Assembly: GCF_900100925.1 (NCBI RefSeq)
Contig: NZ_FNKO01000002.1
Coordinates: 2,356,001-2,420,000 of the forward strand
DNA length: 64,000 nt
Reading direction: 5' to 3'
Source: Actinopolyspora saharensis
GTDB taxonomy: Bacteria; Actinomycetota; Actinomycetes; Mycobacteriales; Pseudonocardiaceae
Position numbers and translations under genes: made by a program
The notes under the pieces: model-generated
Told to the model about the DNA's origin: nothing
The model's input: only the letters and a program-made list of their open reading frames with translations
Database searches by the model: none
Shown: positions 28,044 through 34,629 of the stretch, piece by piece
Layout: each line of letters opens with the position of its first letter
How positions within the stretch are numbered: position 1 is the first letter of the stretch

Positions 28044-28357
28044 CGCACCCCTTTCCTTGTTGATCAAGTGGGAGCACGAGCCTAACCGACTCACGGGGCA
28101 GGACCAGAGAAGTTTTCGGATGTTTTTCGCGTCGTAAGCTCCGCGAGTCACGGCTCCGGGAGGGGTGAAGGTGAGTGGGAGCTGACGTGGTGCCGAGCTC
28201 CGGCCCGCTCCGGACCACGAGCGGCCGTCAGTCGAGATGCTCCCCGGCGCTCCGCCACGGTCGGGTGAGCAGGTCACCGGAGCGCTGGATCTGCTGGCCG
28301 AGGTCTTCGGCAGCGGGCTGATCAGCCTGAGCGGGGCGCGGTGTCCCGCCGCGCCCT
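28044..28357. other. upstream region of the O-methyltransferase
   Basis: 314 bp. Contains TTGATCAA near the methyltransferase start and then GC-rich sequence. A plus-strand reading of LDLLAEVFGSGLISLSG near 28290-28340 looks protein-like, but no gene can be supported. Confidence 0.4.
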
Positions 28358-28549
28358 TCAGTCCCTGCGGCGGCGCTCGTTGAGTTCGCGGAGCTGGCGT
28401 TTCACGTCGTCGAGCTCCCAGCGGTACTGGCCTCCCGGCGTCGTCAGCGCGGGGTCCAGTTGGCCCGTCTTGGCGTAGTGCGTGATCGACCGGTGGGAGA
28501 TCCCGAGGGCTCGTGCCAGCTCCCCGCTGGTCAGCAGTCGATCGGACAT
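28358..28549 (-). CDS. BldC/MerR-like mini-regulator, copy 1
   Basis: 63 residues, made only of a MerR-type winged helix-turn-helix (LLTSGELARALGISHRSITH, then TPGGQYRWELDDVKRQLREL), with no effector domain. The length and plan match BldC-like proteins that bind DNA as head-to-tail oligomers. Near-identical to the copy at 28722-28913 (56 of 63 residues). Upstream DNA shows T-tracts every 9 bp (28586-28648), suitable for such binding, so autoregulation is plausible (inference). Confidence 0.82.
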   Translation of the reverse strand: MSDRLLTSGELARALGISHRSITHYAKTGQLDPALTTPGGQYRWELDDVKRQLRELNERRRRD

Positions 28550-28585
28550 GCCTCGAAGGTAGTTCGCTCGATCGGTCGACGCTGC

Positions 28586-28648
28586 TCGCTTCGCTTGTTT
28601 TGCTGGTAAGACAAGTATATCTTATTTTGCTAGATTTGCTAGTTTTGC
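28586..28648. promoter_or_regulatory. 9-bp-phased repeats upstream of mini-regulator copy 1
   Basis: Plus-strand units in exact 9-bp register: CTCGCTTCG (28586), CTTGTTTTG (28595), two degenerate units, CTTATTTTG (28622), CTAGATTTG (28631), CTAGTTTTG (28640). AT-rich, unlike the surrounding DNA. Confidence 0.55.
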
Positions 28649-28655
28649 CGATTGG

Positions 28656-28714
28656 TGAGGAGGAGGATGAGCAGTGGAATTGGCCGGCCTGCGCACTTCT
28701 GAATGCCGGCGCCC
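28656..28714 (+). pseudogene. decayed start of duplicated zinc-finger gene
   Basis: GAGGAGGAGG and ATG at 28668 followed by sequence that parallels 29031-29075 (GCACTTCTG.ATGCCGG and GCCCGCGCCC). The TGG codon of the intact gene is TGA here, giving an 11-residue remnant. Product of the tandem duplication. Confidence 0.5.
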
Positions 28715-28721
28715 GCGCCCT

Positions 28722-28913
28722 TCAGTCCCTGCGGCGGCGCTCGTTGAGTTCGCGGAGCTGGCGCTTCACGTCGTCGAGGTCCCAGCGGTAGTGCCCGCCC
28801 GGGGTCGTCAGCGCGGGGCTCAGCTGACCGGTGCGCGCGTAGTGCGTGATCGACTGGTGGGAGATTCCGAGAGCTTTCGCCAGCTCCCCGCTGGTCAGCA
28901 GTCGATCGGACAT
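28722..28913 (-). CDS. BldC/MerR-like mini-regulator, copy 2
   Basis: 63 residues with the same helix-turn-helix-only architecture as copy 1. Differences are conservative and lie in and near the recognition region (HQSITHYARTGQLSPAL against HRSITHYAKTGQLDPAL), which could alter specificity. It is divergent from the zinc-finger-type gene at 29031, with T-tracts at 9-bp spacing in the shared upstream region. This is probably the parental position because the divergent partner is intact. Confidence 0.82.
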   Translation of the reverse strand: MSDRLLTSGELAKALGISHQSITHYARTGQLSPALTTPGGHYRWDLDDVKRQLRELNERRRRD

Positions 28914-28953
28914 GCCCCGAAGATAGTTCGCTCGATCGGTCGACGCTTGTCGC

Positions 28954-29016
28954 TTTAGCGGTTTTGGCAGTTCGGTTAAGGTTAGTTTTTGGTGGTTTTA
29001 GCACTTTGAGCGCTTT
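28954..29016. promoter_or_regulatory. 9-bp-phased T-tracts upstream of mini-regulator copy 2
   Basis: TTT tracts begin at 28954 and 28963 and again at 28987, 28996, 29005 and 29014, that is at 9-bp steps with one register shift between the two sets. Shared by the divergent regulator and zinc-finger gene. Confidence 0.5.
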
Positions 29017-29030
29017 GATGAGGAGGTTCG

Positions 29031-29333
29031 ATGGATTTCGAGAACCCGCACTTCTGGATGCCGGTGCCCGCGCCCGAGGGCAGACGCCACGCCTTCCGGG
29101 GCAGGCGATGGGACGGCTCGCCCGCGCTGGAGAGCGCGTGCGGCTCGACGCTGCCGCTGGCAACCCCCAGCGAGATGGACTGGATCCAGTGCCCGACCTG
29201 CTGGTACTGCTGGAACGTCCTGCTGGAGCAGGCCCCCGAACCGGAGGACACCTGCGCGGGCTGCCCGCACGACTCCGGGCGGCGCGGTCCGGAGAGCATC
29301 AGGGCCGAGATCGAGCGCTCCGACACCCCGTGA
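29031..29333 (+). CDS. zinc-finger-type hypothetical protein
   Basis: 100 residues, start after AGGAGG. The Cys pattern ESACG ... QCPTCWYCWNVLL ... TCAGCPHD suggests a zinc-binding site formed by about five cysteines and possibly His. N-terminal FWMPVPAPEGRRHAF is of the kind seen in small zinc-finger hypothetical proteins of Pseudonocardiales (general recollection). No function known. Divergent from mini-regulator copy 2 and probably controlled by it. Confidence 0.7.
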   Translation: MDFENPHFWMPVPAPEGRRHAFRGRRWDGSPALESACGSTLPLATPSEMDWIQCPTCWYCWNVLLEQAPEPEDTCAGCPHDSGRRGPESIRAEIERSDTP

Positions 29334-29476
29334 CCCCGGTGAGCCGAGCGACACCGCGCAGCCGTCGAGCGCAGTCACCCGGAACGACCACCGGAGCGAC
29401 CGACCGGAGCGGACACGGATCGTCGGGTCGGAAGGCCCGCCAACGCCTAGCTTCGAAGTCGGGAAGGGAGGCCACC

Positions 29477-30346
29477 GTGCTCGAACACCTCAACGAGGCC
29501 ATGGAACACATCGAGCGTCATCTCACCGAGGAGGTCGACGTTCGGGAACCGGCCCGGATCGCGCGCACCTCGGAGCACCACTTCCGGAGGATGTTCTCCG
29601 CCCTGGCGGGGATCCCGCTGTCGGAGTACGTGCGCAGGCGCAGGATGACCCTTGCGGCGGGAGCGGTGCTCTCCGGCGAGCGGTCCCTGCTCGACATCGC
29701 CGTCGAGCACGGCTACGGGTCCAACGAGGCGTTCGCGCGGGCGTTCCGCTCCGTGCACGGCGTCGGGCCGTCCGAGGCGAGGCGTCACGGTGCCGCCCTT
29801 CGATCCCAACCGCGGATGACGTTCCACCTGACCGTCGAAGGGAGCACCCCGATGGAACACCGGATCGTGGAAAAGGACGCCTTCCGGCTGATCGGCCACC
29901 GCACCGAGGTCCCGATCGTCCACGAAGGGCACAACAGCGCCATAGCCGACTTCGTCTCGTCGATCGGGTCCGCGGAGCTGAAGCGCCTGGAAGCGCTCTC
30001 GGACCAGGAACCGCGCGGCATCGTCTCGGCCGTGGAGCCGCTGGACTCCTCCCGCTCGGAAGGCAGCAGCGTGGACTACCTGTACGGGGTGGTCTCCGGC
30101 TCCTCCGCCGCGGAGGACTTGGCCGAGCGACTCGTTCCCGCGGGCAAGTGGGCCGTGTTCCCCACCAGCGGCAAGGCCCCGGAAGCCGCGCAGTACCTCT
30201 GGCGGGACGTGTTCACCGAGTGGTTCCCGTCCAATCCCTACCGCAGCATCGCCGGGCCGGAGATCCTGCGCACCGAGCTCTCCGCGGACGGAACCGAGAT
30301 GAGCTGCGAGCTCTGGATACCGGTCGAGCACGAGAACGGGAACTGA
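29477..30346 (+). CDS. AraC-family regulator with GyrI-like effector domain
   Basis: 289 residues. N-terminal AraC double helix-turn-helix (about 5-108: PARIARTSEHHFRRMFSALA and LDIAVEHGYGSNEAFARAFR), then a C-terminal GyrI-like/SOUL-type small-molecule binding domain (about 128-285, starting MEHRIVEKDAFRLIGHRTEV and ending EMSCELWIPV). This order is that of Rob-like and BmrR-type multidrug-sensing activators. GTG start with GGGAGG upstream. No efflux gene is adjacent, so the target is unknown. Confidence 0.9.
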   Translation: MLEHLNEAMEHIERHLTEEVDVREPARIARTSEHHFRRMFSALAGIPLSEYVRRRRMTLAAGAVLSGERSLLDIAVEHGYGSNEAFARAFRSVHGVGPSEARRHGAALRSQPRMTFHLTVEGSTPMEHRIVEKDAFRLIGHRTEVPIVHEGHNSAIADFVSSIGSAELKRLEALSDQEPRGIVSAVEPLDSSRSEGSSVDYLYGVVSGSSAAEDLAERLVPAGKWAVFPTSGKAPEAAQYLWRDVFTEWFPSNPYRSIAGPEILRTELSADGTEMSCELWIPVEHENGN

Positions 30347-30362
30347 CCCGCACGACGCGGGT
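30346..30362 (+). terminator. hairpin after the AraC gene
   Basis: ACCCGC ACGAC GCGGGT overlapping the end of the stop codon, followed by TCGTTCCC. Candidate intrinsic terminator. Confidence 0.4.
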
Positions 30363-30371
30363 TCGTTCCCG

Positions 30372-30452
30372 GTGGGACGTGGGGGCGGGAAGCGTTCCAC
30401 CCCCACGTCCGTTCCACCGATGCGCGCGCAGAGACGCCTCCGATCGGGTTAA
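30372..30452. repeat. 81-bp flanking repeat, left copy
   Basis: About 93 percent identical (6 differences) to 35752-35832 in direct orientation. Contains ACGTGGGGG and CCCCCACGT as a perfect 9-bp inverted repeat around GGAA GCG TTCC. CGGATAGGGC at 30462-30471 resembles the inverse of GCCCTGTCCG at the right-hand locus. Confidence 0.65.
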
Positions 30453-30503
30453 GGGAGTGCGCGGATAGGGCGAGTACTCACTCAGTCTGGTCTGTCGGTG
30501 GGC

Positions 30504-30520
30504 AAGCGGCGCAGCCGCTT
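30504..30520. terminator. hairpin in the island's left flank
   Basis: AAGCGGC GCA GCCGCTT, a perfect 7-bp stem with a 3-nt loop. It could terminate either strand; relation to a gene is unclear. Confidence 0.3.
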
Positions 30521-30650
30521 TCCGCTACCCGAGCCACTCGTACCGCCGGGGGCTCAGTCACGGGGCTTGCGAGGACAGCCCCGAGCCGCTACCCGATGTC
30601 GGGGGCCCGCAGCGAAACCTCGGCTGATGGTTCCCCACGGAACCACCCAA
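30520..30650 (-). repeat. dispersed intergenic repeat, copy C
   Basis: Reverse orientation. Module 2 appears as GCTACCCGATGTCGGG (30588-30603), next to GGCCCGCAGCGA matching copy B on the opposite strand, with a module 1-like block after it. Confidence 0.55.
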
Positions 30651-30704
30651 GCAGACCAATCCGCGCACTCTCCAAGAACCGAAACGGACACCAGTCGGTG
30701 CACC

Positions 30705-30843
30705 TCACCAGGTCTCGACGTCCCGCGTGCGCGGCAGGAAGCTGCCACTGACGAAGTGCTCCACGTCGCTGGCGTTCGTGTGGTCCCGGCCCGGTATCGA
30801 CCCGGCCGAGATCGAGTCGACGATGATGGTCCTCTTCCGTGAT
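30705..30843 (-). pseudogene. 3'-terminal remnant of an unidentified gene
   Basis: About 45 codons with almost every third position G or C, ending FVSGSFLPRTRDVETW and a stop. Upstream, the frame loses its codon bias near 30845 and no start fits, so this looks like the tail of a truncated gene. I do not recognise the protein. Confidence 0.4.
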
Positions 30844-30867
30844 CCCGCGCAACAGTGCGGTGCCTTG

Positions 30868-31449
30868 TCAAGGATTTTGGTTGGTGATGGCGTCGAGACG
30901 ACGTCTGCTGAGCGTCCTCGCGTACGGGTGGCGTTCGGGATGGTCCACTCGGCCCGTGAGCCGGTCCACGAGGAAGATCGACGTCCCCGCAGTGAGCACG
31001 TGATACGGCAGGTGGACGCGCTCGACCACCTCGAAACCCAAGTCGCGGATCTTGGTGGGACGGTGGCGTCGCACGAACTGCTCGCGTGCGAACTCCTGCA
31101 GCTCTGCGGCGGGCTCACCCGCGCCCGCCCTCACAATCTCCTCCTCAGAGGCATAGGTCGTCTTCAGTTCCGGTATCGAGAGATCGAGAATCCCGTGGTG
31201 CCCGGTGACGGCGTCGTGCGCGATGGGCACCGTGACACGTCGCGGTGTCCGTAAGGGCAGCGTCACCATGGCTGCAGCGACCGTGAGGTCGATCGGCCAG
31301 TACAGGTCTCCGTGGTGGTGCGGAGGCGCCGCGCCACCACGGAGACAACGCAGCAACCATCCCGGTCGTCGCTGCACCACTCGACGGGAGTGCTCGATGT
31401 TGGTGCCGACTGCGACGACCCGGATTTCGCGCTCGACCACTGCTCTCAT
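30868..31449 (-). CDS. 193-aa protein of unknown function, last gene of the symporter operon
   Basis: ATG overlaps the symporter stop (ATGA), so it is translated with it. Basic, His-rich near the middle (PPHHHGDLYWPID), with no signal peptide and one weakly hydrophobic stretch. The conserved-looking segments SIPELKTTYASEEEIVRAGA and FEVVERVHLPYHVLTAGTSI suggest a folded cytosolic domain. The larger open frame that contains it also covers symporter DNA in the wrong frame; only the part from 31449 is real. No family recognised. The operon context suggests a role in using the imported compound. Confidence 0.68.
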   Translation of the reverse strand: MRAVVEREIRVVAVGTNIEHSRRVVQRRPGWLLRCLRGGAAPPHHHGDLYWPIDLTVAAAMVTLPLRTPRRVTVPIAHDAVTGHHGILDLSIPELKTTYASEEEIVRAGAGEPAAELQEFAREQFVRRHRPTKIRDLGFEVVERVHLPYHVLTAGTSIFLVDRLTGRVDHPERHPYARTLSRRRLDAITNQNP

Positions 31450-32972
31450 GTCTCCCGCGAGTGCTCGGGCGTTTCGACATCGTTGGTGGTGCGCGTGCGA
31501 TTGTTCGTCAGGACACTGCCCACACAGGTGCCGAGCAATCCCGTGACCATACCGACCGCGGTCGCAGCGAAAGGATTGTCGTTCCACGGGAAAGCACCGG
31601 CGTAGAGACCGAATTGGGGCCCGAGGTGCAGCGCGGCGTAGATGCCGAACCCGCTCAGCATGCCGGTCAGCGCCCCGGGCGCAGTGGCGCCGCGCCACCA
31701 CACACCCAGGAACAGCGGTCCGGTTAGCGAGGAGATCATCCCGCCGACCCCGACCCACATCCACACGGCGAGCAGCTCCGGCGGCGTCCACACAGCCGCA
31801 ACGGCGATCGCTCCGGCGACGAGCACCCCGGCACGCCCGATAAGCAGAGAACGTCGGTCTACCGCGGGGCTGTCGGGATCTTGCCCGCGCCACGGCACCC
31901 AGGTCTTGCGGTACAAATCGTTGGCAAAGATCTGCGATATGCTCATCAGCAGACCGTCCGAGCTGGAGACGATCGCGGAGAGGATCGCGACGCTCAGCAG
32001 CGCGGCCAGCCATGCTGGAGCCATCTCGATGAACAGCGCCGGCATCACGGCGTCCGAGTGGCCGGGGTTCACACCGATGGCACGTGCCAGAACACCTCCG
32101 AGGAAGAGGAAGCTGACAGTGAAGCCGGCGAGGCTGGAGGTGACGACGAACCAGCGAACCTGTGCTGTGCCCCGGAGCGCGAAGAACTTGTTGCCCAAGT
32201 GAGGCTGCACCACGAATCCGAGATGGGCGACGAGAAGCAGAACGATGACCCACCAGTTGGCGAAAGTGGAGTCACCCGTGGGATCGGTGTGCACGTCCCA
32301 GCGCATGTTCTCGGCGAGGGCGGCATTGACAGCACCGGGGCCGAAGCCGTCAACTCCGAATCCGATGAGGAATCCGCCGATCACCATCACGGCGATCACC
32401 AGCATGAAAATCCCCTGGACCGCGTCGGTGACGATGTCGCTGTGCGTCCCGCCGAAGAACATGTATCCGAGGATGATCAACATCGCGATCGTGATGCCCC
32501 ACTGGTACGAGATCCCGAACAGGGTTTCGAACATCTGTCCCGAGGCAGCGAGCTGCGCCATCAGATAGTAGATGAGGAACAGCGACAGCAGCGCTGCGAG
32601 AGCGCGCAGGATCGGACTGCGGAACAGGTCACCCAGGAAGTCGGGGACGCTGATCGACCCCATCCGGTCCCCGGAGCCTTTCATCCGGCGTGCCACGATC
32701 ATGACGCCGATATAGGCACCCACCGGGTACAGCAGCGGGTAGTACGCGGCCTTGAATCCTGACTCGTAGGCGATGCCCGGCATTCCCATGAAGGTCGACC
32801 CGCTGGCGATCATCGCCATGAAGCTCAAACCCAACAACGGGCCGCTGTAGGAACCGCGGGCGGTCGCGTAGGAGTCGGCATTCGTGGTGCGGCGCAGGCC
32901 CACGTAGCCGAAGTAGAACATCACAGCCACGTAGGCGGCTAGGAAGATCCAGCCCCAGAATGCGACGCTCAT
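31446..32972 (-). CDS. sodium:solute symporter (SSS family)
   Basis: 508 residues with about 13 hydrophobic segments, an SSS/PanF-PutP-type importer in the cytoplasmic membrane driven by sodium. Starts MSVAFWGWIFLAAYVAVMFY. Landmarks: GLSFMAMIASGSTFMGMPG (sodium-site helix), GSISVPDFLGDLFRSP, and the helix 8 SSSDGLLMSISQIFANDLYRK. Start and stop overlap the neighbouring genes on both sides (ATGA each), so it is tightly coupled to a 42-aa peptide upstream and a 193-aa protein downstream. The solute is unknown; an organosulfonate or polyol is suggested by the dehydrogenase. Confidence 0.92.
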   Translation of the reverse strand: MSVAFWGWIFLAAYVAVMFYFGYVGLRRTTNADSYATARGSYSGPLLGLSFMAMIASGSTFMGMPGIAYESGFKAAYYPLLYPVGAYIGVMIVARRMKGSGDRMGSISVPDFLGDLFRSPILRALAALLSLFLIYYLMAQLAASGQMFETLFGISYQWGITIAMLIILGYMFFGGTHSDIVTDAVQGIFMLVIAVMVIGGFLIGFGVDGFGPGAVNAALAENMRWDVHTDPTGDSTFANWWVIVLLLVAHLGFVVQPHLGNKFFALRGTAQVRWFVVTSSLAGFTVSFLFLGGVLARAIGVNPGHSDAVMPALFIEMAPAWLAALLSVAILSAIVSSSDGLLMSISQIFANDLYRKTWVPWRGQDPDSPAVDRRSLLIGRAGVLVAGAIAVAAVWTPPELLAVWMWVGVGGMISSLTGPLFLGVWWRGATAPGALTGMLSGFGIYAALHLGPQFGLYAGAFPWNDNPFAATAVGMVTGLLGTCVGSVLTNNRTRTTNDVETPEHSRET

Positions 32973-33097
32973 CGTCTCTCACTTCCGACAGCGGAGGCTG
33001 TGTTTTTCTCGTCGAGTCGACGGTCGTGGCGGGTCCAGAGCAGCATCAGCGCCAGGTAGATCGCCATCACGATTAAGCCCACGGCCAACACGTTCAT
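32969..33097 (-). CDS. 42-aa single-pass membrane peptide before the symporter
   Basis: Start ATG with AAGGAG upstream; its TGA overlaps the symporter ATG. Residues 2-21 form one transmembrane helix (NVLAVGLIVMAIYLALMLLW), followed by a charged tail (TRHDRRLDEKN). Several SSS and related carriers are preceded by such a small membrane partner, which makes an accessory subunit likely. Codon 8 is TTA (33074-33076), the rare leucine codon read by the bldA tRNA in Streptomyces. Confidence 0.72.
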   Translation of the reverse strand: MNVLAVGLIVMAIYLALMLLWTRHDRRLDEKNTASAVGSERR

Positions 33098-33229
33098 CGT
33101 CACGTTCTCCTTCCCCACGACGTCGGGGCATGCGACGGGCGTGGGTTTGGACCTCGCCCGGTGCCGAGTTCAGTCTGGCGAGAGGCGGAGGCATGAATCC
33201 GTCCTCCTCCGTGAACGGTTCCCGGAGCG

Positions 33230-34525
33230 TCATGCCCAATCTGGACGCGTGCCTGCATGTTTGGCCGCCCGCACATCCCCGGAGCGGGCGTGACCTTCGA
33301 AATGTTCGGCACGGGAGGCACGCCCGCACACCTCACCCAGTCGGGCACTGCTCTCCGAGTCGGTGACCTCCTGGTAAGTGACGGTCTTGAGGTATTTGCC
33401 GACCCACAGCCCACCGGTGTAGCGAGCCGCGCCGCCAGTGGGAAGGACATGGTTGGTGCCGATTACCTTGTCCCCGTAGGACACGCAGGTGCCCTCACCG
33501 AGAAACAGCGCGCCGTAGTTGCGCATACGGTCCAGGGCCACTCGCGGTTCCTGCGTCAGGATTTGCACGTGCTCGCTGGCGTAGGAGTCCGCGAGCGCGT
33601 ACGCGGATTCCAAGTCGCTCACGACTTGAACCTCACCGTGCTCGCGCCACGACTGCTCGGCGAAATCCCGGGTAGGCATGTCGGGAAGAAGCCGTTCGAT
33701 GTGCTCCAGGGTGGCCCGACCGACCGCCTCGGAATCGGTAACCAGAACAGCGGGCGAGTCCGGACCGTGCTCGGCCTGACTGAGCAGGTCCACAGCCACC
33801 GTGAACGGGTCGGCGTGCTCGTCGGCCACGATCAGAATCTCGGTGGGGCCGGCGATGAGGTCGACACCGACCTCACCGAAGAGCTGGCGTTTCGCTTCTG
33901 CGACGTAGGCGTTGCCGGGCCCGGCGAGCATGTCCACCGGTGCCATCGTCTCCGTACCCAGTGCCTGAGCCACCACTGCTTGTACCCCGCCGAGCAGGTA
34001 GATCTCGTCGGCTCCGGCGAGATGCATGGCGGTGACCGTGGATTCGGGGATCGACTCCTGGATGGGCGGGGTACAAGCCACGACCCGTGGAACCCCCGCG
34101 GCCTTGGCGGTGAGGATGGTCATGTGCGCCGACGCCAACAGCGGGTACCGCCCTCCGGGCACGTAGGCTCCAGCCGCTGACAACGGGATGTGCTTCTGCC
34201 CCAGGTGGACGCCGGGCAGGGTCTCGACCTCGATCTCCCCCAACGAGTCCAGCTGTCGTTGCGCGAACTGTCTGACCTGCCGCTGCGCGAACTCGATGTC
34301 GTCGATGAGCTGCTGTGGTTGCCGGGCCACGATCCGCTCGATCTCGTCCGGATCGACGCGGAACGAATCGGGGTTCCACTGGTCGAACTTCGCTGAGTAC
34401 TCGCGAACCGCGGAATCGCCACGGGAGCGGATGTCAGCGATGACGGACGCGACGCGCTCCCGCACGGCTTCTCGGTCGGGGCCGGCACCGGTGGCCCCTG
34501 AGGGGGCCTTCAGTACGTGTGCCAT
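33230..34525 (-). CDS. HisD-family dehydrogenase, HpsN (sulfopropanediol 3-dehydrogenase)-like
   Basis: 431 residues of the histidinol-dehydrogenase fold. Several segments follow the HpsN branch rather than biosynthetic HisD: GAYVPGGRYPLLASAHMTIL, VVACTPPIQESIP, GGVQAVVAQALGTETM, AGPGNAYVAEAKRQLFGEVG, DLIAGPTEILIVAD, and near the end HVLPTGGAARYTGGLWVGK. HpsN oxidises 2,3-dihydroxypropane-1-sulfonate to sulfolactate with NAD. His genes are absent around it; instead a symporter and a divergent LacI regulator point to catabolism. ATG with GGGAGT upstream. The substrate is inferred; another polyol is possible. Confidence 0.82.
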   Translation of the reverse strand: MAHVLKAPSGATGAGPDREAVRERVASVIADIRSRGDSAVREYSAKFDQWNPDSFRVDPDEIERIVARQPQQLIDDIEFAQRQVRQFAQRQLDSLGEIEVETLPGVHLGQKHIPLSAAGAYVPGGRYPLLASAHMTILTAKAAGVPRVVACTPPIQESIPESTVTAMHLAGADEIYLLGGVQAVVAQALGTETMAPVDMLAGPGNAYVAEAKRQLFGEVGVDLIAGPTEILIVADEHADPFTVAVDLLSQAEHGPDSPAVLVTDSEAVGRATLEHIERLLPDMPTRDFAEQSWREHGEVQVVSDLESAYALADSYASEHVQILTQEPRVALDRMRNYGALFLGEGTCVSYGDKVIGTNHVLPTGGAARYTGGLWVGKYLKTVTYQEVTDSESSARLGEVCGRASRAEHFEGHARSGDVRAAKHAGTRPDWA

Positions 34526-34543
34526 GCTGCTGACTCCCTTTCA

Positions 34544-34557
34544 TGTTTACGTATTCA
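34544..34557. promoter_or_regulatory. LacI operator O1
   Basis: TGTTTACGTATTCA, imperfect palindrome (TGNNTAC/GTANNCA) centred on CG. It lies 19 bp upstream of the dehydrogenase start and pairs with O2. Confidence 0.6.
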
Positions 34558-34578
34558 CAGCAGGTTAGCTCGCTACCA

Positions 34579-34592
34579 TGAATACGTAAACA
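34579..34592. promoter_or_regulatory. LacI operator O2
   Basis: TGAATACGTAAACA, exact inverse of O1, 35 bp centre to centre. It lies 38 bp upstream of the regulator's GTG. Confidence 0.6.
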
Positions 34593-34629
34593 GAAATTGA
34601 CCGATCCAGAAGGACGTGAGGGGCGCACA

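Larger units (their letters stand above)
28351..29075. repeat. tandem duplication of a BldC-like regulator unit
   Basis: Two units of about 360 bp, each running from GCGCCCTTCAGTCCC through a 63-codon regulator and its upstream region into the start of a plus-strand zinc-finger-type gene. Unit starts are at 28351 and 28715; the junction motif GCGCCC recurs at 29070-29075. Copies have diverged, including a stop in the first unit's zinc-finger start. Confidence 0.75.

Noticed and set aside
31450..32253. N-terminal extension of the 193-aa protein
   Set aside because: This part reads symporter DNA in the wrong frame; the real start is the ATG overlapping the symporter stop.
33230..34525. Biosynthetic histidinol dehydrogenase (hisD)
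   Set aside because: The sequence segments follow the HpsN branch, no his genes are adjacent, and a LacI regulator and symporter suggest catabolism.
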